Shown here: positions 29,418-35,807 of the stretch, in pieces
How positions within the stretch are numbered: the first letter of the stretch is position 1
Layout: every line of letters starts with the position of its first letter
NCBI GenBank assembly: GCA_964371655.1
Contig: CAYJOD010000009.1
Span: forward strand, 1 to 64,000
Direction of reading: 5' to 3'
DNA length: 64,000 nt
From: CAZGSN01 sp964371655
GTDB lineage: Bacteria > Desulfobacterota > Binatia > HRBIN30
Notes under the pieces: generated by a model
What the model was told of the DNA's origin: nothing
The model's input: the letters and a program-made list of their open reading frames with translations, nothing else
Databases searched by the model: none
Made by a program: the position numbers and the translations under genes

Positions 29418-30067
29418 AGCACCCTGGCTACAGCTTCCCGGAAGCTCGCGCCCAGACATCGGGCCTCAGACCTCAGGCTTTGGACTTGGGATCCATTCCT
29501 GAAGCCCGAGGCCCGAAGTCTGAGGCCGCCTCGCGCGCCGGTGATCCCCTTGTTCCGGGGAGCTGTCCGATTGCTAATTACAAAAGCAATAGAAGGAAAT
29601 CCGCAGATGACACAGATGACGCAGATGAGTACTGCGCTTCGCAAAGGGCCACACATCGGGGATCTGTGTCATCTGCGTCATCTGTGGATCCTTCTTCGGC
29701 AGCTGCCGGATTTTCTATTTCTTTCGCAACGCTCAATAGGCGCGGCTTCACTCTGATCGAAGTGCTGTTCGCGCTGACCCTGCTCACAATCGTATCGACC
29801 GGCCTGACGGCCGCGCTTATCCAATCCATGCGCGCTCGCGCCACTAGCCGCGATCTCATGCAGGCTACCCAGCTCGCCGCCGACGCCATCGAGCGGGCGC
29901 GCGCCGGCTTGGTCGCGACCCCACTCTCCGACGCCGACGTCAGATTCGAGCGCCGCGTCGCAGTGGCGGCCGTCGGTGGACTGCCGTTGAATCGCATCGA
30001 GGTGACTGTCTCATGGAACGACGGACGCCCTCAGCACCTGGAGCTCAGCACACTGTTGCCGCAGTAG
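29414..30067 (+). CDS. pilV: Minor pilin, PilV-like, with double repeat-expanded leader
   Basis: This prepilin has the cleavage motif RRGFTLIEVLFALTLLTIVS and the PilV-like body TGLTAALIQSMRARATSRDLMQATQLAADAIERA (two parts). The ATG at 29,414 overlaps the upstream stop, a coupling expected of a genuine start. However, the cleavage Gly is residue 111, not the usual 6-25. The extra leader is made of two palindromic elements, at 29,458-29,527 and 29,600-29,690. GTG codons at 29,666 and 29,684 within the second element would give a short leader and are alternative starts. Confidence 0.75.
   Translation: MKHPGYSFPEARAQTSGLRPQALDLGSIPEARGPKSEAASRAGDPLVPGSCPIANYKSNRRKSADDTDDADEYCASQRATHRGSVSSASSVDPSSAAAGFSISFATLNRRGFTLIEVLFALTLLTIVSTGLTAALIQSMRARATSRDLMQATQLAADAIERARAGLVATPLSDADVRFERRVAVAAVGGLPLNRIEVTVSWNDGRPQHLELSTLLPQ
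29458..29527. repeat. Quasi-palindromic element, CTGAAG/CCTCAG-word family, copy 2
   Basis: The left arm has GGGCCTCAGACCTCAGGCTT words. The right arm has AAGCCCGAGGCCCGAAGTCT followed by GAGGCC. The element is in frame within the pilV leader, and the same words recur at 32,630-32,756. Confidence 0.75.
29600..29690. repeat. Quasi-palindromic element, CAGATGA-word family
   Basis: The left arm has CCGCAGATGACACAGATGAC and GCAGATGA words. The right arm has GATCTGTGTCATCTGCGTCA and TCTGTGG. Arm identity is high, with a spacer of about 30 bp. It is the second element in frame in the pilV leader. Confidence 0.85.
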
Positions 30068-30258
30068 GTCAGCGCGGCTTTGCAAAGGAAGTCGTCGTGG
30101 GCGCTTTGGACTGCGGGAGCTTGCTCCCGCTTTTCTGCCGCCCGGCGGCGCGCGGTGACGGATCGGGCAAAGCGGTGGCAAGCCACCGCACTCCACAACT
30201 TTTTATGTCCGCAGATCGTCCCGCGCCCGGCTTCTTGTGCGGGGCTGGCCAGCGCGGC
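30067..30258. mobile_element. GCGGGAGCTTGCTCCCGC-type element, copy 2, with 12-bp flanking duplication
   Basis: The body (30,079-30,246) is closely similar to copy 1 at 27,752-27,904. It is flanked by GGTCAGCGCGGC (30,067-30,078) and GGCCAGCGCGGC (30,247-30,258), a direct repeat with one mismatch, as expected for a target-site duplication. The ends GCAAAGGAAGTCG and the inverse of its right end (GCACAAGAAGCCG) form imperfect terminal repeats. It splits the leader region of the next pilin gene. Confidence 0.7.
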
Positions 30259-30807
30259 ACCAGTCTGATCGAGATCCTGGTGACCATTGCACTCAGCGCC
30301 CTGCTGGCGACGATGGGAGTTGCCTTCAGCCGCACCGTGTTTCTCGATATCCGCCGCCACGACGCGACCAGCAGTCAGCAGCAAGCCGCGGCTACCGCCG
30401 TAGATCTCATGGTCCGCGACATCCAGATGGTCGGCTGTGCGGCGGGCTTGAGCGCAGACACGGGCCTGCGCAAGGCGTTGCCGAGCAGCCTTCAGATCGC
30501 CACCGACCTCAACGCCGACGGCGACAACGACGATGCCAACGAGCGCGTGACCTATGCGCTGAACAACGACAAGGCGACCATCACACGCGCCAGCGGCGAC
30601 GGCAGTCCGCAACCGCTCTTGCGTAGCGTTGCTGGCGGCGGCCTGCGCTTCTCCTACGACAGCAGCGCCGGCACGATGGCGGCGCCGGGGACGGACGCCG
30701 CGGCTTTGCGCGCCATCACTGCCGTGGAAATCGACGTGACTCTGCACAGCGCCGGCGATGGGGAGACTCTACACCTCAGCCGCGTCGCCGCGCTTCGCAA
30801 TCGGTGA
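30205..30807 (+). CDS. Minor pilin, PilW-like
   Basis: This prepilin has the motif GQRGTSLIEILVTIALSALLAT and a body with FSRTVFLDIRRHDATSSQQQAAATAVDLMVRD (in parts), resembling PilW. The ATG at 30,205 lies in the right flank of the inserted element and yields a normal leader of about 17 residues. An ATG at 30,013 in the same frame would overlap pilV by 55 bp and translate the whole element. The inserted sequence may therefore have supplied the present start codon. It is followed after 6 bp by the PilX-like gene. Confidence 0.7.
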   Translation: MSADRPAPGFLCGAGQRGTSLIEILVTIALSALLATMGVAFSRTVFLDIRRHDATSSQQQAAATAVDLMVRDIQMVGCAAGLSADTGLRKALPSSLQIATDLNADGDNDDANERVTYALNNDKATITRASGDGSPQPLLRSVAGGGLRFSYDSSAGTMAAPGTDAAALRAITAVEIDVTLHSAGDGETLHLSRVAALRNR

Positions 30808-30813
30808 GCCGCC

Positions 30814-31833
30814 GTGCCCAACCATCGTGGAACAGCTGTGCTTTCGGTGGTCACGATCCTGGCGCTACTGCTGCCCCTCGCCGCCCATACCGTTTTTCAA
30901 AGCCATATCGATCTGCTCCTTGCTCGAAACTTCCGCGACCAGACAGACGCGATGTACGTGGCGGAAGCGGGCCTCGAACACGCGCTCATGTATGTGGGGG
31001 GAATCGGATCAATGCGGGCGCTCCTGCTCGGACCCGACCAGACCCCCGCTTCCGCGGACGACGGCGAGTTTCCCATCCCGCTACAAGCCGACGGCCTCGG
31101 CCGCGGTCGTACCTACACCGTTCGCGTCTCCAAGCTCGGCGCGACCCGGCTTCAGGTCACGAGCGTTGGCGCCGCCAACAACGGCGCATCCAGAGCCGTC
31201 GCGGCGCTGCTGCAGGGCGGCGACTCACCCTTTACACCCGCCGCTTTGTTCCTTGCCGGCGGCGCGCGCCCGATCACGCTCGACCGGGCCAGGCTCGACA
31301 TCTCCGGGCAGGATGCGTCCGCGTCGGCGCAGCCCGTGGCGGATTGGGCATTCGCCGACAGTGGCGCGAGCGCCACAGCGACGGCGGCGAGCCCCCTCAG
31401 CACACGCGTCGACGTCGACGCCATCGCCGCGCAGCTCGCCGCCTCCGCGCTCGCGATCCAAGTCGCACCCGGTCCGGCGCCGGAGACCCTTGGTGTCGTC
31501 TCCGCGCCGCAGCTTACGATCGTCGATGGCGACCTCCGCGTCTCCGCAACGACCAGCGGCGCCGGGCTGCTGCTCGTCCGTGGTGGGCTGCAGATCAGCG
31601 CCACTCTGCGCTTCGATGGATTGGTCATCGTCATCGGTCCGCTGGAGAGCAGCGCCGACAGCGAGACCCTGCTCGCGGGAGCGTTGTGGCAAGCTAGCGG
31701 CTCGAATCGCACCGTTCTCGCCGGCCGCGGCTTCCTTCATTACAGCAGCATCGCACTTGCTCTCGCCGACACCGTGGCAGCGGATATTCTGCCGCATACC
31801 TTGCGGGTCCTCGGCAGGTACGAGCCATCATGA
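30814..31833 (+). CDS. PilX-like type IV pilus assembly protein
   Basis: This 339-residue protein has the PilX N-terminal pattern: a short basic start, GTAVLSVVTILALLLPLAAH as membrane helix, then DQTDAMYVAEAGLEHALMY. The remainder is Ala/Ser-rich, extracytoplasmic and beta-rich (repeated short strands around 200-300). It uses a GTG start 6 bp after the PilW-like stop. By analogy it would be a minor pilin that primes or decorates the pilus tip. Confidence 0.75.
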   Translation: MPNHRGTAVLSVVTILALLLPLAAHTVFQSHIDLLLARNFRDQTDAMYVAEAGLEHALMYVGGIGSMRALLLGPDQTPASADDGEFPIPLQADGLGRGRTYTVRVSKLGATRLQVTSVGAANNGASRAVAALLQGGDSPFTPAALFLAGGARPITLDRARLDISGQDASASAQPVADWAFADSGASATATAASPLSTRVDVDAIAAQLAASALAIQVAPGPAPETLGVVSAPQLTIVDGDLRVSATTSGAGLLLVRGGLQISATLRFDGLVIVIGPLESSADSETLLAGALWQASGSNRTVLAGRGFLHYSSIALALADTVAADILPHTLRVLGRYEPS

Positions 31834-31868
31834 AACCGCGAGCAATAGAGCACGCGGAACGAGCCGCC

Positions 31869-32046
31869 CGCCCTCACCCCGGCCCTCTCAAAGGGGACTG
31901 TCGACAGATCCGGATGGAAAACAGGGAACGGAGAACAGGAAACCGGAAACAGGTCAATTTACCGGTTTTCCATCTCCGGTATTCGGTTTCCGGTTTTCCA
32001 TTTCTTCCTCTTCGGTTCCGGCTCTGCCGGGTTAGGGTGAGGGCTC
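31869..32046. repeat. Nested pair: GGAAAC-word palindrome inside a CCCTCACCC palindrome
   Basis: The outer arms are GCCCTCACCCCGGCCCTCTC (31,869 on) and GGGTTAGGGTGAGGGCTC (32,029-32,046). Inside, and concentric with them, are the arms of another family: ATGGAAAACAGGGAACGGAG words (31,914-31,953) and GGTTTTCCATCTCCGG/GGTTTCCGGTTTTCC words (31,963-32,003). The whole fills the gap between the PilX-like gene and the response regulator; bases 32,047-32,143 show nothing else. Confidence 0.85.
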
Positions 32047-32143
32047 TTCTCTTCCGAATGCTTCTGCGTTCGCCTAGCGGACTCCCGATTCAAGACACTC
32101 GCCCGACATCTCTTCGTGGCGTCCAGACAAGGTGGAGACCGAC

Positions 32144-32524
32144 ATGTCCCATCGCATCTTGGTCGTAGATGACCATCCAGCAATCGTGCGCGTCATGCGC
32201 GCCATGCTCGAAGCGCAGGGTTACGAGGTCGCCTCCGCCGCCGACGGCGTGGAAGCGCTGGAGTACCTTCAGACCAACACCGTCGACCTGGTGTTGCTCG
32301 ACATCATGATGCCTCGCAAGAACGGGATCGAGACCTTGCGAGAGCTCCGCGCCACAAGCGCGACGGCCACACTGCCCGTGATCCTGGTCACCGCCAAGGC
32401 GGAGGATGAAGACATTCTCAATGGCTACCGAGTGCGCGCCGACTACTATCTCACCAAGCCGTTTACCGGCGAGCAGTTGCGTTACGGCGTTCGTCTGTTC
32501 CTCGGCGAAGGAACGGAGCCGTGA
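32144..32524 (+). CDS. Single-domain CheY-like response regulator
   Basis: This 126-residue receiver domain has the acidic pocket in LVVDDHPAIV, the phospho-acceptor Asp in LVLLDIMMPRKNG, Thr in PVILVTAKAED and the conserved Lys in YYLTKPF. There is no output domain. It lies downstream of the pilus genes and could act like PilG/PilH in controlling PilB/PilT. The link is by position only. The ATG at 32,144 is preferred over a GTG 12 bp upstream. Confidence 0.9.
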   Translation: MSHRILVVDDHPAIVRVMRAMLEAQGYEVASAADGVEALEYLQTNTVDLVLLDIMMPRKNGIETLRELRATSATATLPVILVTAKAEDEDILNGYRVRADYYLTKPFTGEQLRYGVRLFLGEGTEP

Positions 32525-32629
32525 ACAGTCGCGGGCGATCGTGCCCGAGGGTAAGCGCGTGGGATGGTGCTGCGCTGCTGAGTACTTCGGTTTCCGGCGG
32601 ACGCCGGAGCCCTCGTGATGAACACTCGT

Positions 32630-32756
32630 GGGGCTTCGGACTTCGGGCTGCAGGCTTCAGGTGCCCCGGAAATCCTAAAGCCCGAAGCCTGGAGTCGAGT
32701 TTCACGTCAGCCTTCGGACCTCGGACTTCCGACCTCGGGTTGCGGACTTTCGGATC
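32630..32756. repeat. Quasi-palindromic element, CTTCGG/CTGAAG-word family, copy 3
   Basis: Runs of GGGCTTCGGACTTCGGGCTG and CAGGCTTCAGG words are followed by the inverse AAAGCCCGAAGCCTGGAG. A third run of CCTTCGGACCTCGGACTTCC words ends CGGACTTTCGG. It looks like a full element plus an extra half. Confidence 0.75.
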
Positions 32757-32763
32757 TCACCAA

Positions 32764-33104
32764 TGAGCAGGGACTCCAGCAAGTTGAGAATCTTTCACCT
32801 CGCCGATGCACTGGTAGTAGAGGTCTACCGGATAAGCCGAGACTTTCCCGTCGCGGAACGATACGGCCTGTAGGCGCATGTGCAGCAAGGGTTTCCGCGA
32901 TTGTCGCCCTCGCCCAATGGGCGAAAATCTCCGCCCTAAGGAATCTGGTCAGCGCGAGAAGATACAGGCTGCGCAAAACCGCAGTGGGAACGGGCCGCAC
33001 GCGCGCGCACAATTTTGTTTTCGCGGCGCCGTCCTCCCTTAGAGCGGAGTTATGGGCTGTGAGGGCAACTCGACGCTGCGAGGACAAAATGCAAGAGTTG
33101 GGCG
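32764..33104. other. Non-coding gap with imperfect inverted repeats
   Basis: No credible protein is seen in 340 bp. A hairpin GCCC-TCGCCCAATGGGCGA lies near 32,908. CTCCGCCCTAAGG (near 32,930) is inverse to CCTTAGAGCGGAG near 33,040. The region resembles a decayed element or the edge of a gene cassette, but I cannot assign it. Confidence 0.4.
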
Positions 33105-33446
33105 GTGAGGCTCCCGGCAGCGGAACGCGCGTGGATCGAACCCACCAAGATACGCGACTACTTACTCTGCAAGGAGCACGCTGTAGGCCGATTCAAGGCA
33201 GTCTTCTTCGAGAGTCTCGGCTACTCGACGGACGCGTGGCAACTCCTGGAAGCCGACTTGCGAGCGCTTGCCCTTACCACCGAAGCGACGCTTGGCAAGG
33301 AGACCAAGTATGGCCAGAAATACGAGGTCCATGGTACTCTGAGCGGACCATCAGGTAGATCAGCATCGATCGTGACGGTCTGGATTGTTCGCTGGGGAGA
33401 AGACGTACCGCGATTTGTGACCGCATTGCCTGGGGAGAGAACATGA
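33105..33446 (+). CDS. DUF6883-like small protein
   Basis: This 113-residue protein contains IEPTKIRDYLLCKEHAVGRFKAVFFESLGY, then WQLLEADLRAL and a strand-rich end (KYEVHGTLSGPSG, SIVTVWIVRWGEDVPRFVTA). The pattern fits the DUF6883 family, which commonly sits next to DUF4926 genes as here; the pair resembles a toxin-antitoxin or toxin-immunity unit. The start is a GTG, and the stop overlaps the next ATG by 4 bp. Function is unknown. Confidence 0.6.
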   Translation: MRLPAAERAWIEPTKIRDYLLCKEHAVGRFKAVFFESLGYSTDAWQLLEADLRALALTTEATLGKETKYGQKYEVHGTLSGPSGRSASIVTVWIVRWGEDVPRFVTALPGERT

Positions 33447-33676
33447 AACACCAGCTACTTGATACCGTTGTGTTGAACCGAGACATGCCCGAGCACGGGC
33501 TGTGTCGTGGAGATCTTGGCGCCGTCGTCGAAATCTACGAACCGGACGGCGTCGAGGTCGAATTCGTGCGAGCGTCCGGCAGCACGCAGGCCGTGGTCAC
33601 TCTGTCCGCAGACGACGTGCGGCCCGTTCGCGACTCCGATCAAATCGCGGTCCGGTCGGTTGAACAGGCGGCGTGA
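33443..33676 (+). CDS. DUF4926-like small protein
   Basis: This 77-residue beta-rich protein has LLDTVVLNRDMPEHGLCRGDLGAVVEIYEPDGVEVEFV (in parts), matching the DUF4926 pattern of a small SH3-like barrel. It is coupled to the DUF6883-like gene by an ATGA overlap. Its stop is followed directly by an attC-like site, so the two genes together look like one cassette. Confidence 0.65.
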   Translation: MKHQLLDTVVLNRDMPEHGLCRGDLGAVVEIYEPDGVEVEFVRASGSTQAVVTLSADDVRPVRDSDQIAVRSVEQAA

Positions 33677-33739
33677 GCCGAACAGGGCCTTCCACCCGAC
33701 GCGCGGAAAGACGCGCGCGGCCGACGGCCGGCGTTAGGT
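33677..33739 (+). other. attC-like recombination site
   Basis: A GCCGAAC box directly after the DUF4926 stop and a GTTAGGT box (33,733-33,739, matching GTTRRRY) flank an imperfect GC-rich palindrome (GGGCCTTCCACCCGACGCGC against GCGCGCGGCCGACGGCCGGC). The arrangement is that of an integron cassette attC. No integrase gene is in the window. Confidence 0.5.
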
Positions 33740-33784
33740 TTGCGAGGGTTGGGCTTACGTAAGCAAGTGCGGTATCCTGGTACC

Positions 33785-33988
33785 ATGGAATTCAAAGTTG
33801 AAGTTGAGCGCGAAGTCGACGGCCGGTGGATCGCCGAAGTGAACGAGTTGCCGGGAGTGCTCGTGTACGGGGATTCGGTGGAGCAAGCGCAATCGAAGGC
33901 GCAGGCGTTGGCTCTCCGCGTCCTCGCCGATCGACTCGACAACGGTGAGGCGGCTCCCTTCGAAAGTGTGTTGTTCGCCGCGGCATGA
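33785..33988 (+). CDS. hicB: HicB-like antitoxin
   Basis: This 67-residue protein has the HicB partial RNase H-like fold: MEFKVEVEREVDGRWIAEVNELPGV (in parts), VYGDSVEQAQSKAQALALRVLADRL and a short tail. It lacks a DNA-binding domain. Its stop overlaps the hicA ATG (ATGA). The partner toxin gene is interrupted by a stop codon, so the antitoxin is now unpaired. Confidence 0.75.
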   Translation: MEFKVEVEREVDGRWIAEVNELPGVLVYGDSVEQAQSKAQALALRVLADRLDNGEAAPFESVLFAAA

Positions 33989-34200
33989 GCCAATGGGGAA
34001 GTGCTCGAGCGCGACGGGTCTTCGCCGCGCTGCTGCGAATCGGTTGGACCGAGAAGTGAAGAGCTGGCGGTTCACATCGCGTTCTGTCACGCGCGGGCTG
34101 GCCGGACTACGTCTGGGCCTTTCATGATGGTGAAGAGATCGGACCCAAGATGCTGGCGAGGATCTCGAAGCACACGGGGCTGGGACCAGAAGATCTGTGA
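33985..34200 (+). pseudogene. hicA: hicA-like mRNA interferase toxin with an in-frame stop
   Basis: The 71-codon frame reads MSQWGSARARRVFAALLRIG then WTEK, a TGA at 34,057-34,059 (codon 25), and continues in the same frame with GGSHRVLSRAGWPDYVWAFH and DGEEIGPKMLARISKHTGL to a stop at 34,200. This is a complete HicA fold, including the catalytic His in GSHR. One base (probably CGA to TGA) separates it from an intact gene. No frameshift is needed. The toxin is therefore probably dead. Confidence 0.8.
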
Positions 34201-34209
34201 GCGTCTTGA

Positions 34210-34295
34210 ACCTAACTCAGCGGCTGCAGGCGACGGCGGCGAAGCTGCCTACCGCCGAAACCGCCGCGCCCAAGCCACGGCGTCAGGCGTTTCCG
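34210..34295 (+). other. Degenerate attC-like site
   Basis: ACCTAAC (34,210-34,216) after the hicA stop begins an imperfect palindrome. GCGGCTGCAGGCGACGGCGG is largely inverse to CCGCCGCGCCCAAGCCACGG. It ends near GCGTTTCCG, a poor match to GTTRRRY. It resembles an attC whose right core box has decayed. Confidence 0.35.
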
Positions 34296-34347
34296 ATCAT
34301 ATCTAAGTGAAGGAGCGAGCAGCGCAGCTTGCGATGAGGAGATTTGG

Positions 34348-34827
34348 GTGAAGAACAAGACCGTGTACGCTCTGCTCTGTTCCACGATGATTTCCGGCTG
34401 CGTGGCCATGGTTGGTGGGGTACGGCAGGACATTGCCATCGAGTCGAAGGTACCCGACGTTCAGGTTTCGATCGGTGATCAGTCTTGCGCACCTCCCTGT
34501 ACGGTGAACGTTCGTCGGCGGTGGGCCTCCTATCCCATGCGTGCGACTCGTGGTGGCCAGACGATTGTTGAAGGACCGATTTATCGCCGTGAATCGGCGA
34601 ATGCGGATCCCTGCTGGGATCACAAGGTGAAGGTACTGATGCTGCCTGCGATCGTAGACGGACTGCTGATCATCCCCGGAATCATCGACATTGCCACCGG
34701 CATCACAGAGTTCATGCCCGAAGAAGTAACCGTCGAGGAGAATCGCTATCTCGTAAATGATCCCTGCTTCAGCAAGCCACACGTTGGCGGCTACCAGCGG
34801 GGTTTCAACGGAGACGGTCAGGAGTAG
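34348..34827 (+). CDS. Putative lipoprotein
   Basis: This 159-residue protein has a lipoprotein signal peptide (YALLCSTMISGC, lipid Cys at 18). A PEGA-like segment follows (VPDVQVSIGDQSCAPPCTV), then a hydrophobic stretch at about 92-115 (VLMLPAIVDGLLIIPGIID). The start is GTG after a GAGGAG stretch. It is an envelope protein of unknown role in the cassette-like region. Confidence 0.65.
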   Translation: MKNKTVYALLCSTMISGCVAMVGGVRQDIAIESKVPDVQVSIGDQSCAPPCTVNVRRRWASYPMRATRGGQTIVEGPIYRRESANADPCWDHKVKVLMLPAIVDGLLIIPGIIDIATGITEFMPEEVTVEENRYLVNDPCFSKPHVGGYQRGFNGDGQE

Positions 34828-34968
34828 CGGCGCTGCGATACGTGCGCTCGTTCGTCACGACCTCCGTCCCCGCATGGAGAGCCTGCAGCGGCGGCAGATT
34901 GCGCATCTGAGGCTCTCCGCTATACCCGGCGGCACCGGAAGACCCGCTAACCCGGACTTCTCACCACA

Positions 34969-35130
34969 GAGGCACAGAGAGCACAGAGGAAGTCAGAAAC
35001 ACTTGCTGGCCCAAAGAAAGATTGTGGAGTCCAAGTCGTCATGGTCTTGCAGCACGGTGTCCTGGGCAAGAGGCTGTCCCGTCCGTCCTCGGAGCATGGT
35101 CTTCTCTGTGTCCTCTGTGCCTCTGTGGTG
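34969..35130. repeat. CACAGAG-word palindromic element, copy 1
   Basis: The left arm (34,969-34,994) has TCTCACCACAGAGGCACAGA and GAGCACAGAGG words. The right arm (35,101-35,131) has CTTCTCTGTGTCCTCTGTGC and CTCTGTGGTGAA. The spacer of about 105 bp between the arms is unusually long and has no gene. It precedes the DUF2760 gene. Confidence 0.85.
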
Positions 35131-35168
35131 AACTTCCTGAGAAATGCAGGCCAAAGGAGAGTCCCGCC

Positions 35169-35807
35169 GTGACTGTTCTCGTTGTCGTTCTTGGAATTGC
35201 CGTGGCCGTGATCAATCTGGTCGTCGCCACGTTGCTCACGAAAGGCGCCGTCGATCTGGCGCTGTGCACCGAGCTGCTGCAGCAACAGCCGGTGTATGCC
35301 GCCGTTCTCGCCATCGCCCCGATCGTCCTCGGCGTGATCGCCGCGCTCGGCAGCCGTCGCCCAGCGACGACCGCGACCGCTTCACCACCAGCCGAGCCGG
35401 CGGAGCCGGTGCCGGCGCCGAAACCTACCGCCGACGCGGCGCTGCGGCTCCTGGCCTTGCTCCAACAGGAAGCCCGTTTCGTCGATTTCATCCAAGAAGA
35501 CATCGACACCTACAGCGACGAGCAAGTCGGTGCCGCGGTGCGCTCCATCCATGCAGGTTGCCGCAAAGCAATCGCCGATCGCATCACCCTCGAACGCGTC
35601 ATGCCGCAAGAAGACGGCAGCGCGGTCAGCGTCGACAAGGGCTTCGATCCAAGCCAGATCCGACTGACCGGAAACGTCAGCGGCGAGCCGCCGTTCCGCG
35701 GCACCGTCGAGCACGGCGGCTGGCGCGCCGCCAAGGTGAACTTGCCACAGCCCACGACCGAATCCGACGCCAGCATCATCGCCCCCGCCGAAGTAGAGAT
35801 CGCATGA
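35169..35807 (+). CDS. DUF2760 domain protein
   Basis: This 212-residue protein has two N-terminal membrane segments (LVVVLGIAVAVINLVVATLL and VYAAVLAIAPIVLGVIAAL), a Pro/Ala-rich linker and the DUF2760 domain (LRLLALLQQEARFVDFIQED, DEQVGAAVRSIHAGCRKAI, then GTVEHGGWRAAKVNLP). The GTG at 35,169 follows AAGGAGAG. The stop overlaps the ATG of the first Hsp70 gene. The association with Hsp70-family genes suggests a membrane-linked chaperone unit. Confidence 0.85.
   Translation: MTVLVVVLGIAVAVINLVVATLLTKGAVDLALCTELLQQQPVYAAVLAIAPIVLGVIAALGSRRPATTATASPPAEPAEPVPAPKPTADAALRLLALLQQEARFVDFIQEDIDTYSDEQVGAAVRSIHAGCRKAIADRITLERVMPQEDGSAVSVDKGFDPSQIRLTGNVSGEPPFRGTVEHGGWRAAKVNLPQPTTESDASIIAPAEVEIA

Noticed and set aside
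32764..33104. attC site before the DUF6883-like gene
   Set aside because: CTCCGCCCTAAGG and its inverse exist, but the core boxes do not match GTTRRRY/RYYYAAC.
34057..34059. Selenocysteine or other recoding at the hicA TGA
   Set aside because: No SECIS-like need or family precedent; the simplest explanation is a nonsense mutation of CGA.
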